From positions 31,914 to 86,537 of the forward strand of contig NZ_JAMXFC010000028.1 in the NCBI RefSeq assembly GCF_025370755.1: DNA of 54,624 bases, read 5' to 3'. Positions 46,461 to 54,624 of this stretch are shown in pieces. The stretch is from Laspinema sp. D2d. GTDB taxonomy: Bacteria > Cyanobacteriota > Cyanobacteriia > Cyanobacteriales > Laspinemataceae. The position numbers were made by a program, and so were the translations under genes. Numbering within the stretch: the first letter of the stretch is position 1; each line of letters starts with the position of its first letter. The notes beneath the pieces are model-generated. The model searched no databases. It saw nothing but the letters and a program-made list of their open reading frames with translations, and was not told the DNA's origin.

Positions 46461-49088
46461 ATGACCCCAGAACTCTTTAACCTGCTCAAGTGGATTCTCA
46501 ACACTATTTTATTGGTTGTTTTTGGCTTGTCCATCAATGCTTGCAGTGAACGGGCAACTCCCCGAAGGCAAAAACTGATCGTCCTCGGAATTGCACTGCT
46601 GGCGGGTCTCCTGGGGGCTTGGGTGAATGCTGTGGAGGTGAGTCAACTCCAACAACAACCCAATTCAGTTTATGTCAGTTTCGGCCTAAGCACAGGCTTT
46701 GGTCTGTCCGCGTTGGCGTACTTGTTGTGGCTTTATGGACAATCCAAACAACGGGAGGAGGAGTCACGATTGCGTCAAGGTCTACTGGAGCGGATTAGCA
46801 AGGACGTTGAAGACCGCCGCCAAGATTCCTTAGACCATTTGTACCATATCCCCGTTTCTGGACTTCCACAATCCCCAGGGTCTCATTGGTTATTTCGCCA
46901 GATTCAGGTGGTTGTCGGACAAAAGACTCGATTCCTTGATGTCTCTATCTCCAAACTCTTTTTTCAAGAGGATGTAGGGGGACAACTCTTGATTTTGGGA
47001 GAACCCGGAAGCGGTAAAACCACGGAACTGCTCGGTTTAGCGCAAACCCTTTGTAAACGGGCTCAGGAAAACCCTCAAGAAGAACCCATTCCGATTATCT
47101 TTGAATTGTCCGACTGGCGACCCTCTGGAAAACCGATTGAGGCGGCCACCCTGAATCGCTGGATGGTAGAGCAATTGCAGTTGAAATATGGGTTAGACCC
47201 TCAACTGAGCCAAGATTGGCTTCATCGTAACCGCCTGTTACCTCTATTGGATGGGTTGGATGAACTCAAGGATTTCATGGCAGAAGCAATTAGGGCTATC
47301 AATTCCATGCAGGAGGATAAGAAAGAACAACATCAAAAGTTGATCGTCTGTTCTCGGTCTCAAAATTATAAAGATTGTCCGGAAAAGTTGAGTCTGAGAA
47401 CAGCAGTTGAGCTAAAGCCCCTCGAAAATAAAGCGATTCAAGACTATTTGGACCACCGGAATGCCAGTCATCTTTGGAAGGTCTTAGACGCGAGTCCCCA
47501 GGGATGGCTCAAGTTGGCGAAAACCCCCCTGTTATTGGATTTAATGCCCAGGGCTTATCCAGCGCCGATTGTGCCAGATTGCCCAAAACAAGTGGGGGAA
47601 TCGGCTTGTCGTCGTCGGCTTTTTGAGGATTATAGTCATCGACAACTGACCCAGGAACACAACTCGGGGTATTCGGAGGAAGACAGTCGCCGCTATCTGC
47701 AACGGTTGGCTCAAATTCTCCGCCGTCAAGGACAGACGGAGTTCTTGATTGAGGAGATGCAGCCAGATTGGTTGGAAACTCCGAGACAAAAACGTTGGTT
47801 TAATTGGGGGTCTAGGCTGATTGAAGGGCTGATTTTCGGGCTGATTTTCGGGCTGATTTTCGGGCTGATTTTCGGGCTGATTTTCGGGGTGATTGGAGGG
47901 CTGATTGGAGGGCTGATTCAAGATGATAAAAATAATATAGAGTTAACAGAATACTTTGATTTATCTTGGTCGAATATCAAAGCTGCTATTCCATATTATT
48001 TGATTGGAGGGCTGATTGGAGGGCTGATTGGAGGGCTGATTTCAGGGCTGATTGGAGGGCTGATTTCAGGGCTGATTGTCGGGCTGATTGGAGGGCTGAT
48101 TGGAGGGCTGATTGTCGGGCTGATTGGAGGGCTGATTTTCGGGCTAAAAGCGAAACTTAAGGTCAAATCGTATCCCAATCAAGGGATTTGGGAATCTCTT
48201 AAGAAATCGGCAATTATCTCTGTGCTAACTACTCCAATTTGGATGATGGGATTTCTATTGATAGATGACTTGTTACTCAGGGCTGGACAAGCGGCTCGGT
48301 TGGGAAATCCAGCCACAGTAGTCATCTCGGGAATAGGGATGGGATTAATAATGGGCGCGTTTGGTGGGGGACTCAACTCGGTGCTTCACCATGTTTTACT
48401 GCGCTGGATTCTTTTTCAAAATCAGGTGATTCCTTGGAACTATGCTCGCTTTTTAACCTATGCCAGTGAACGGGGTTTACTGAAACAATCGGGGGGACGA
48501 TTTCGCTTCTATCATGACTTGCTGCGGGAAAATTTTGCTGGGGAAGACACTAAGAGCCCCCAACTGACCCTTGCTCCTCCTTCCCGCCTTTGGCTTAATT
48601 GGACTCTTGCTGTCATGCTGTTCTTGGGCGGGCTGTTATTGAATAGGAATGTTGTAACTGTGGGGATGAATACTGCTGTGATGATGTCTCCCACGTTAGA
48701 GGCTCAAGAACAGGTTTTAACCGATGACCTCACCTATCGCTATCGCACTCCTCAACGGGGAGATATCATTATCTTCAAAAGCGCTGACACCTTAGCCAAT
48801 CGTGAGGAGCGCTTTTATGCCCGCCGCATTATTGCCCTACCTCACGAAACCCTAGAGATTCGTCAGGGACAGGCGTTGATTAACGATCGCCCCCTGGAAA
48901 CCATCACCCTTCCCCCCCGCTATGAGCTAGACTCCCTCACCCTAGCTGCCGATGAATACTTCGTTGTGGGCGACAATGACGCCGTTGAGGAGTTCGAGGA
49001 GTTTGCTGAAATAGTTCCCCGACATCGCATCAATGCCCAAGTCTTGCTGAGAATCTCCCCCCTCTCCCGATGGGGCCGTCTTGATTAA
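46461..49088 (+). CDS. Membrane NACHT ATPase fused to a degenerate signal-peptidase-I domain
   Basis: The 875-residue STAND-class NTPase has these parts. Residues 1-95: three TM segments. 172-310: NACHT core, with Walker A GEPGSGKTT (180-188), Walker B LLPLLDGLDEL (259-269) and a sensor Arg in VCSRSQNY. 320-445: helical region. 455-486 and 514-561: long runs of GLIF/GLIG tetrapeptides, probably membrane-embedded glycine zippers. 580-650: further TMs. 711-728: a TM leading to a type I signal peptidase-like domain (730-875) with TYRYRTPQRGDIIIF, RRIIALPHETLEIRQGQALI, YFVVGDN and LLRISPLSRWG. At the Ser-nucleophile position (SMxPTL in active enzymes) the sequence is MMSPTL (M741). At the catalytic Lys it is R788. 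The domain is therefore probably inactive and used for binding. No function is established. Confidence 0.85.
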   Translation: MTPELFNLLKWILNTILLVVFGLSINACSERATPRRQKLIVLGIALLAGLLGAWVNAVEVSQLQQQPNSVYVSFGLSTGFGLSALAYLLWLYGQSKQREEESRLRQGLLERISKDVEDRRQDSLDHLYHIPVSGLPQSPGSHWLFRQIQVVVGQKTRFLDVSISKLFFQEDVGGQLLILGEPGSGKTTELLGLAQTLCKRAQENPQEEPIPIIFELSDWRPSGKPIEAATLNRWMVEQLQLKYGLDPQLSQDWLHRNRLLPLLDGLDELKDFMAEAIRAINSMQEDKKEQHQKLIVCSRSQNYKDCPEKLSLRTAVELKPLENKAIQDYLDHRNASHLWKVLDASPQGWLKLAKTPLLLDLMPRAYPAPIVPDCPKQVGESACRRRLFEDYSHRQLTQEHNSGYSEEDSRRYLQRLAQILRRQGQTEFLIEEMQPDWLETPRQKRWFNWGSRLIEGLIFGLIFGLIFGLIFGLIFGVIGGLIGGLIQDDKNNIELTEYFDLSWSNIKAAIPYYLIGGLIGGLIGGLISGLIGGLISGLIVGLIGGLIGGLIVGLIGGLIFGLKAKLKVKSYPNQGIWESLKKSAIISVLTTPIWMMGFLLIDDLLLRAGQAARLGNPATVVISGIGMGLIMGAFGGGLNSVLHHVLLRWILFQNQVIPWNYARFLTYASERGLLKQSGGRFRFYHDLLRENFAGEDTKSPQLTLAPPSRLWLNWTLAVMLFLGGLLLNRNVVTVGMNTAVMMSPTLEAQEQVLTDDLTYRYRTPQRGDIIIFKSADTLANREERFYARRIIALPHETLEIRQGQALINDRPLETITLPPRYELDSLTLAADEYFVVGDNDAVEEFEEFAEIVPRHRINAQVLLRISPLSRWGRLD
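47826..48143 (+). repeat. 12-bp coding minisatellite (GGGCTGATTxxx)n in the NACHT gene
   Basis: Two arrays (about 47826-47918 and 48002-48143) of the unit GGGCTGATT plus TTC, GGA, TCA or GTC encode GLIF, GLIG, GLIS and GLIV. The ~80-base spacer encodes a charged, non-repetitive segment. Copy number could change by slippage in steps of four residues without a frameshift. Confidence 0.85.
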
Positions 49089-49339
49089 CTCCCCTGTTCT
49101 GTCATCTTCGGGAGGGGTGCTCTATCCTGTATCACTAACCTCTATTCTGGATGCGACGATTCCTGGATGGGGGCTTGTTTCCCACCGATCGCATCCCCGA
49201 CTACTGCCAATCCCTCCCTCCCCCAAGCGATCGCGCCTTCTATTGGAGTTTCGCCCAACGGGGACTCGAATCCCTCACTGTAGCCCGCATTCTCCCGGTC
49301 ATTCTAGCCTGGGTGACAAGGGCGATCGGCTTCCAACTC

Positions 49340-49694
49340 CTGCAAGGATAGCTATAGCAGTCTACATCCTGTTCTACTTCGGTACTCAGGTCGATTTCTG
49401 AAATGCGATCGCCGTTGGTGGCATAGGCGAAACAGATTGGAAGGCGATCGGCTTAGTCTTGCTGTACTCCTTGGGTGTAAAGGATGTCACCCTGTCTGGG
49501 TTCCATGACAGCCGGTTTCTGATGCCGATACTCTACCACATATCGGCCCCTTTAGGCTGGGCCCGTTTTCTGTGACCAATGCGGCGATCGGCGACAATCC
49601 TTGCGCGACCAATTCCGCTATCCGGTATAAGTCTCCACAGTGGGGCTTTGAGGGCGGGGTGAATCAGTTCGGCTGGGGTTTCGGCTTCGTTCAT
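49340..49694 (-). pseudogene. Broken N-terminal fragment of a type I restriction HsdR gene
   Basis: From ATG 49694 the minus strand reads MNEAETPAELIHPALKAPLW, matching the MNEAETRAELIDPALKAAGW-type start of HsdR subunits. After a one-base frameshift near 49528, DYVVEYRHQKPAVMEPRQGD corresponds to the nuclease-core strand ADYVLEYR..KLAVVEAK. TQGVQQD and, after a stop and small deletion, ADRLPICFAYATNGDRISEI match the following TEGVAQAK...IRFAYATNG segment. At least one frameshift, one stop and a missing nuclease Lys are visible. No helicase part, HsdM or HsdS is present. Family alignment is from memory. Confidence 0.7.
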
Positions 49695-49839
49695 GGTTAG
49701 AGGTTGGATTTGCGTTTAAGCAATTTTATCTTCATTTTATAAGGATTTCAGGCTTGTAGGGCTGATTTTAGGGATTTGCGTTAAAGCAGTTTTAGGCCCA
49801 AAGAGATAGGGAGCATAGCGGGTCGAGGTAGATTCAGAG

Positions 49840-50042
49840 TCGTCTGTCTTTATCAACCCAGCCTCTTTGGTAGCCCCAATAACCAGAGAAACAGTTGCCG
49901 TCTTGGATTCGCTAAAGTAACCAGAGACCCCGATGATATCCTTTGTGTTTGGCAACCCAGGCATCAAGGATTCCCATGATACTATGCCCGATCGCCTACA
50001 AGATTTTCTCTCGCGTGACCAGTTTTTTTTGCTGTTGAACAC
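49840..50042 (-). pseudogene. Decayed paralogue of the small two-TM membrane gene
   Basis: On the minus strand, IGHSIMGILDAWVAKHKGYH and RGLWLL align with IGHCIMGILAARVATRKGYP and RGFWLI of the intact gene at 43966-44163. Both begin with an M-F-type start (GTG TTC here). A stop just before the IGH segment and a frameshift after LWLL break the copy. The DNA also matches: GGATTCCCATGATAC.ATGCC is shared. Confidence 0.65.
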
Positions 50043-50186
50043 CGCCTCTTGACAATTTAGCTAACTTGTGTAGCCAATCCCGAGGGTGTAGGTTAAAAGT
50101 TGCAGGGGTTCAGAAACCGGGTTTCTGCTTAAATCTCTGATGTTTTGCCTCAACTTTGGCTATAAACCTTCTTTCTCACTCTATGG

Positions 50187-50210
50187 AAAAGCCCGCTTAA
50201 GCGGGCTTTT
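50187..50210 (-). terminator. Perfect 24-bp palindromic terminator
   Basis: AAAAGCCCGCTT and its exact complement pair completely. On the minus strand it ends GGGCTTTT and lies 16 bases after the lipoprotein gene stop (50226). It would work in both directions. Confidence 0.85.
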
Positions 50211-50225
50211 TATCTAAGTGGCAGG

Positions 50226-51641
50226 TTATTCGATAGGTTCGAGGGTTACCTCTACCTCACTTTCCGTTGTGACGGGTTCTGGTGTGAGTTCTATCGGTTC
50301 TGTCTCACTCGGTTGTGATATCACTTCTGGCACAGGTTGCGGTTCTGGAACCACGGGGGTGGCGGGTTCCGGAGTGGGACGACGGAACCGATCGCGCAGT
50401 TTATCCATTCGCGATCGCCTTACAGGTTTTGTCGCTGGTTCCGGTTCCACAATCGCCGGTTCCGGTTGGATTTCCTCGGGCACCAGTTCCGCTGATTCTT
50501 CCGGAAGTGCTGGGGCCACAGTCTCCGGTATGGGCAGATATTGTTCTGGGAATACTTCGACTGGCATCTCTTCTGGTTCCGGTAAGGGCAGCAGAGACTC
50601 AGGTTCTGGAGTGGGTTCCGGAGTAGGTTCGGGTGTAGGTTCGGGTGCGGGTTCCGGTGCGGGTTCTGGGGTCGGTTCAGCGATAGGTTCTGGAGGTGGG
50701 TTATAGGTGGGGTCTACAATGACGATCGCCTTCGATGCTTTCAGGTCTCCCCGAACTAACCGCGATAGGGTGTCTTTGCCTTTCGGTTGATAATCGATCG
50801 CCTGAACAGTTGTATTAAACGCATTATTGACCGGATTGCCTTTTTCATCCAGGAATTCCACCTTGACCCAGTTTTTCCCTTTCTTAAATCCTTTCAGATA
50901 AATTGGGTCCCAGCGATCAAGCACAAAGCTTTCTCCATTAATAGTCACCCGAATCCGCCAATCCGCAATTTCATCCGTAGCGTTTTCTTGGGCAACCAGA
51001 TGTAAGGGCGCATTGGTTAAATAAAAGTCCAGCATAATCGGTTCCGCACCATAACTGCCTTGAGGACGGCTGTAAGTGAGTAAGGGTTGGGTGGGATCCG
51101 GTTGGTTATCTTCGCTGGGGGCAAACAGATGAAACGTGGTTTGGGCGTAGGCCCCTTCATTTTTAAAACTTTCATGCCAGGGACGGGAGGCAAAGACTCG
51201 GAGGGTGTGGGTCCCTGGTTCTAGGTCTGTTAAGACGATAGGTTCCCGGACATCGTAAATGGCTTGATAGGGGTGATGGTCCAGAAATAGATGTAAATGG
51301 GGTCCCAAACCGAGGTCCTGATTTTTAAACAGAGGCAAATCCCGCACCTGGAGTTGAACAGCAACGGTACTATCCTCAAGGACTTCGCCGGGTTTGGGGC
51401 TTAAGATCTGGACTTGGGGTTCATAGGGTTCTAAGGCGAGTCTGAGTTTTTGAATTTCTTCCGGGGGAGACACTTCGGAGATTTGAGCCTCGCTGTCGAT
51501 GAGGACCGCTTGGGAAGCTTCGACGTTGGGAGGGGCTTCGATGCGATCGCTACAGGACCCTAAGCCCAAAAGGACAATGACGACGGCGATCGCAGACAGT
51601 AACGATTTGACAATAGGCGATCGCGAATTTCTACCTAACAC
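50226..51641 (-). CDS. Pro/Glu-rich lipoprotein of unknown function
   Basis: The 471-residue protein has an N-terminal signal segment (SLLSAIAVVIVLLGLGSCSD) with lipobox LGSC, so it is membrane-anchored by lipid. Residues ~70-290 form a beta-rich region: VQILSPKPGEVLEDSTVAVQ and PHLHLFLDHHPYQAIYDVRE, then TINGESFVLDRWDPIYLKGF. Two Ig-like domains are plausible. The C-terminal ~150 residues are a low-complexity tail of EPTPEPAPEP repeats and a basic patch RRSRMDKLRDRFRR. It could bridge membrane and wall, but the function is unknown. It is divergent from psaAB. Confidence 0.75.
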   Translation of the reverse strand: MLGRNSRSPIVKSLLSAIAVVIVLLGLGSCSDRIEAPPNVEASQAVLIDSEAQISEVSPPEEIQKLRLALEPYEPQVQILSPKPGEVLEDSTVAVQLQVRDLPLFKNQDLGLGPHLHLFLDHHPYQAIYDVREPIVLTDLEPGTHTLRVFASRPWHESFKNEGAYAQTTFHLFAPSEDNQPDPTQPLLTYSRPQGSYGAEPIMLDFYLTNAPLHLVAQENATDEIADWRIRVTINGESFVLDRWDPIYLKGFKKGKNWVKVEFLDEKGNPVNNAFNTTVQAIDYQPKGKDTLSRLVRGDLKASKAIVIVDPTYNPPPEPIAEPTPEPAPEPAPEPTPEPTPEPTPEPESLLPLPEPEEMPVEVFPEQYLPIPETVAPALPEESAELVPEEIQPEPAIVEPEPATKPVRRSRMDKLRDRFRRPTPEPATPVVPEPQPVPEVISQPSETEPIELTPEPVTTESEVEVTLEPIE

Positions 51642-52252
51642 TTAGCAATTCTCCTATATGAGATCAACTATGAAAACTTGTTAAGTCTTTCCATAAATAA
51701 AACCAATCATGGGCCATTTGCCCAAGGGGAAGATGAAAGGCGATTGCAACAGTCAAAGCAGACAATCCGATTCCCGGTTTAAATGCCTTGGAAACCGCCC
51801 GAATCCCGACATCCCCTCATCTTGCAATTGTACGCCAGTTACATCGCCTACCAACTGATTACAGTCAAGTATTAAGTTATGTTAATTTATCCCCAACCCT
51901 CTTGACTTTTTAACGACCCTTTGAAACACAAAGCCAATCCCCGATTAAATTTTGGCTAATTTGAATTATTGTTAAGCAGTGCATTCAGATAACCGAGGTA
52001 GCCTTATAATGCACGAACAGAAGCCACTAAGGTTGTCTTGCTCGACAGACCAGCATTTTGCTGGATTTTGAGAGCGGTTACTACACAAAATCCCGAGTTT
52101 GGATTAAACTAACAAACTTAAGAACCCTTAAAAGGTTTTTTAAAAAGTTGTAAGTCACCCAACACTCACCTTTTGTAGTGAACCGTTGCATTACGAGCAA
52201 CACCTAGGGTGAAATGTAAATTAGGTCCTTGTCTAGAGAGAGGAGAGTCTCG
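51642..52252 (+). promoter_or_regulatory. psaAB upstream region with a distal TATAAT
   Basis: These 611 bases hold no gene. A perfect TATAAT at 52005-52010 would start a transcript near 52017, giving a ~235-base leader. No TTGACA-like -35 is correctly spaced. Long leaders and more than one promoter are known for psaAB in Synechocystis. GAGAGGAGAG (52235-52244) is the ribosome site for psaA. The left part also serves the divergent lipoprotein gene. Confidence 0.55.
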
Positions 52253-54523
52253 ATGACGATTAGCCCTCCAGAGCGAGAGGCAAAAGTCAAGGTAACGGTA
52301 GATAAAGATCCCGTTCCCACCTCATTCGAGAAGTGGGCCAAACCGGGTCACTTTGACCGTACCTTGTCTCGCGGGCCCAAAACCACCACCTGGATTTGGA
52401 ACCTGCACGCTAATGCTCATGATTTCGATAGTCACACCAGCGATTTAGAAGACGTATCGCGCAAAATTTTTAGCGCACACTTCGGCCACCTGGCTGTAAT
52501 CTTCATCTGGTTAAGCGGTGCCTATTTCCACGGTGCCAAATTTTCCAACTATGAAGCATGGCTGACCGACCCGACTGGTATTAAACCCAGTGCCCAAGTG
52601 GTTTGGCCGATCTTCGGACAAGAAATTTTAAACGCCAACGTTGGGGGTGGATTCCACGGTATTCAGATCACTTCTGGTTTATTCCAGTTGTGGCGTGCCT
52701 CTGGAATCACCAATGAGTTTCAACTCTACTGCACCGCGATCGGTGCCTTGGTGATGGCAGCCTTGATGCTGTTCGCCGGTTGGTTCCATTATCACAAACG
52801 CGCTCCGAAACTGGAATGGTTCCAGAACGTGGAGTCGATGATGAACCATCACCTGGCTGGATTACTCGGTCTCGGCTCTTTGGGCTGGGCGGGTCACCAA
52901 ATTCACGTCTCTTTGCCGATCAACAAGCTCTTGGATTCTGGGGTGAATGCGAAAGACATTCCCTTACCCCATGAGTTCATCTTGAACCCGAGCTTGATGA
53001 CCCAGCTTTATCCGAGCGTGGATTGGGGATTCTTCAAAGGAGTAATTCCGTTCTTCACCCTCAACTGGGGCGTTTATAGTGACTTCCTCACCTTCAAAGG
53101 TGGCTTGAACCCCGTTACCGGCGGTTTGTGGTTGACTGACACGGCACACCATCACTTGGCGATCGCCGTTCTGTTCATCATCGCAGGCCATATGTACCGG
53201 ACCAACTGGGGTATCGGTCACAGCATGAAGGAAATCCTGGAAGCCCATAAAGGTCCTTTCACTGGTGAAGGCCATAAAGGTCTCTACGAAATCCTGACCA
53301 CCTCCTGGCACGCGCAACTCGCCATTAACCTGGCAATGATGGGTTCCTTGAGCATCATCGTGGCCCATCATATGTATTCGATGCCTCCGTATCCATACAT
53401 TGCCACCGACTACCCAACTCAGTTGTCCCTGTTCACTCACCATATGTGGATTGGCGGCTTCTTGATTGTCGGTGCAGGTGCTCACGCCTCCATCTTCATG
53501 GTGCGCGACTACGATCCAGCTAAGAACGTCAACAACTTGCTCGATCGCGTCCTACGTCACCGTGATGCAATCATCTCTCACCTGAACTGGGTCTGTATGT
53601 TCCTGGGCTTCCATAGCTTCGGGTTGTACGTTCACAACGACACCATGAGAGCCTTTGGTCGTCCCCAAGATATGTTCTCGGACTCGGCCATTCAACTTCA
53701 GCCCATCTTTGCCCAATGGGTGCAACACCTGCACTTCTTGGCGCCCGGTAACACCGCTCCGAATGCTCTAGCCCCGGCTAGTTTCGCCTTCGGTGGAGAT
53801 GTGGTCGCGGTGGGTGGAAAGGTTGCCATGATGCCGATTACCCTCGGTACCGCAGACTTCCTAATTCATCACATCCACGCTTTCACAATTCACGTTACCG
53901 TTTTAATCCTGCTCAAAGGGGTTCTGTTTGCCCGTAACTCTCGTCTGATTCCAGATAAGAGCGAACTCGGCTTCCGCTTCCCTTGCGACGGCCCCGGTCG
54001 TGGCGGCACCTGTCAAGTTTCCGGTTGGGACCATGTGTTCCTCGGACTCTTCTGGATGTACAACTCCCTCTCCATCGTAATTTTCCACTTTAGCTGGAAG
54101 ATGCAGTCGGATGTGTGGGGTACCGTTTCTCCTGATGGCTCCGTAGCTCACATTACCGGCGGTAACTTTGCTCAAAGTGCGATCACCATTAATGGTTGGT
54201 TGCGTGACTTCCTGTGGGCGCAAGCTTCTCAGGTGATTCAATCCTACGGAACTGCCTTATCCGCTTACGGTCTGCTGTTCCTCGGCGCTCACTTTGTGTG
54301 GGCATTCAGCCTCATGTTCCTGTTCAGCGGTCGCGGCTACTGGCAAGAACTGATTGAATCAATCGTCTGGGCACATAACAAACTGAAAGTTGCCCCGGCA
54401 ATTCAGCCTCGCGCTCTGAGTATCATTCAAGGACGTGCGGTTGGGGTTGCTCACTATCTCTTAGGAGGTATTGTGACGACCTGGGCATTCTTCCTGGCCC
54501 GCATTATTGCAGTCTCAGGATGA
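52253..54523 (+). CDS. psaA: Photosystem I P700 apoprotein A1
   Basis: The 756-residue core subunit of photosystem I binds P700, A0, A1 and, with PsaB, the FX 4Fe-4S cluster in the thylakoid. The start [20 protein letters not shown] is the normal PsaA N-terminus (ATG 52253 behind GAGAGGAGAG; an upstream in-frame ATG/GTG is not used). The FX motif [13 protein letters not shown] supplies two cysteines near residues 578-587, and many His-rich TM helices ([17 protein letters not shown]) coordinate chlorophyll. It is intact and full length. psaB follows after 24 bases, the standard operon. Confidence 0.98.
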   Translation: MTISPPEREAKVKVTVDKDPVPTSFEKWAKPGHFDRTLSRGPKTTTWIWNLHANAHDFDSHTSDLEDVSRKIFSAHFGHLAVIFIWLSGAYFHGAKFSNYEAWLTDPTGIKPSAQVVWPIFGQEILNANVGGGFHGIQITSGLFQLWRASGITNEFQLYCTAIGALVMAALMLFAGWFHYHKRAPKLEWFQNVESMMNHHLAGLLGLGSLGWAGHQIHVSLPINKLLDSGVNAKDIPLPHEFILNPSLMTQLYPSVDWGFFKGVIPFFTLNWGVYSDFLTFKGGLNPVTGGLWLTDTAHHHLAIAVLFIIAGHMYRTNWGIGHSMKEILEAHKGPFTGEGHKGLYEILTTSWHAQLAINLAMMGSLSIIVAHHMYSMPPYPYIATDYPTQLSLFTHHMWIGGFLIVGAGAHASIFMVRDYDPAKNVNNLLDRVLRHRDAIISHLNWVCMFLGFHSFGLYVHNDTMRAFGRPQDMFSDSAIQLQPIFAQWVQHLHFLAPGNTAPNALAPASFAFGGDVVAVGGKVAMMPITLGTADFLIHHIHAFTIHVTVLILLKGVLFARNSRLIPDKSELGFRFPCDGPGRGGTCQVSGWDHVFLGLFWMYNSLSIVIFHFSWKMQSDVWGTVSPDGSVAHITGGNFAQSAITINGWLRDFLWAQASQVIQSYGTALSAYGLLFLGAHFVWAFSLMFLFSGRGYWQELIESIVWAHNKLKVAPAIQPRALSIIQGRAVGVAHYLLGGIVTTWAFFLARIIAVSG

Positions 54524-54547
54524 TAGCGAGGAGGAGCTAAAAAAGAC

Positions 54548-54624
54548 ATGGCAACAAAATTCCCAAAATTTAGCCAAGACCTCGCGGCAGACCCGACAAC
54601 ACGTCGGATTTGGTACGGGATTGC
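54548..54624 (+). CDS. psaB: Photosystem I P700 apoprotein A2, 5' end only
   Basis: From ATG 54548, with AGGAGG 12 bases upstream, the sequence reads [20 protein letters not shown] then IWYGI, the canonical PsaB N-terminus. The window ends after 25 codons. It is cotranscribed with psaA. Confidence 0.96.
   Translation, partial: MATKFPKFSQDLAADPTTRRIWYGI

Larger units (their letters stand above)
49089..50186. other. Gene-graveyard region after the NACHT gene
   Basis: About 1.1 kb without an intact gene. It contains the hsdR relic, the membrane-gene relic, an unplaced 66-codon plus frame at 49151-49351 (RRFLDGGLFPTDRIPDYCQS...) that looks protein-like but is unrecognised, and an AGAAACCGGGTTTCTG repeat word near 50112. 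Confidence 0.6.

Noticed and set aside
47541-48178. NQPENQP-, RADWRAD- and ISPPISP-repeat frames antisense to, or out of frame with, the NACHT gene
   Set aside because: They are shadows of the 12-bp coding repeat. The GLI frame has flanking domains and a full-length protein.
49151-49351. 66-codon plus-strand frame in the graveyard region
   Set aside because: It reads like protein, but I cannot place it in a family. It overlaps the hsdR relic and lacks a ribosome site, so it is noted only within the region entry.

Overview
The window is chromosomal DNA of a cyanobacterium, probably a filamentous, Oscillatoriales-type one. The evidence is psaA and the start of psaB at the right end, a phycobilin lyase (cpcT), nblA, the sulfolipid genes sqdB and sqdX, many HIP1-type GCGATCGC octamers, and several WD40, GAF, NACHT and HEPN/MNT proteins. 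I see no rRNA, recognisable tRNA, CRISPR array or intact insertion sequence. The genus cannot be fixed from the sequence alone.

Left part (1-16.4 kb): the 3' part of a WD40-TPR protein; cpcT; a repeat-filled gap; sqdB and sqdX (sulfoquinovosyl diacylglycerol synthesis); a second repeat-filled gap; and a GAF-GAF-PAS adenylate cyclase. A leftward block follows that carries an ABC importer (binding protein, ATPase, permease). Inside it sits a pterin pair: a 6-pyruvoyl-tetrahydropterin synthase and a short-chain reductase. Next come a Nudix hydrolase, a glycosyltransferase and folB.

Middle (15.7-32 kb): purC, then a compact outer-membrane block in the order omp85, lpxC, fabZ, lpxA, lpxB, which makes lipid A precursors and inserts outer-membrane proteins. 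Beyond it are a small secreted protein, a conserved coiled-coil protein, an ABC1/UbiB-type kinase, a PP2C phosphatase, nblA, a truncated haemoglobin, a tandem universal stress protein, a conserved hypothetical and anmK.

Right-middle (32-46 kb): an RND efflux pair on the minus strand (membrane fusion protein then pump) separated by an inverted G/C microsatellite; an HD phosphohydrolase; an AI-2E family permease; a lone DppC-type ABC permease; a secreted protein; cysE; and two small conserved genes.

Accessory island (45.4-50.2 kb): a MntA/HepT toxin-antitoxin pair, then an 875-residue membrane NACHT ATPase. The NACHT protein has long Gly-Leu-Ile tetrapeptide repeats and ends in a signal-peptidase-I-like domain whose catalytic Ser and Lys positions appear to be Met and Arg. 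After it lie a broken N-terminal fragment of a type I restriction HsdR gene and a decayed copy of a small membrane gene present intact at 44 kb. This is the most unusual part of the window and looks like a defence or conflict island.

Right end (50.2-54.6 kb): a proline/glutamate-rich lipoprotein on the minus strand, a 611-base psaAB upstream region, psaA complete and psaB partial.

A family of composite, MITE-like elements with long C/G-rich inverted ends occurs three times (2.4, 5.5 and 39.1 kb). Copy 1 has its right end amplified as three 81-bp tandem units.
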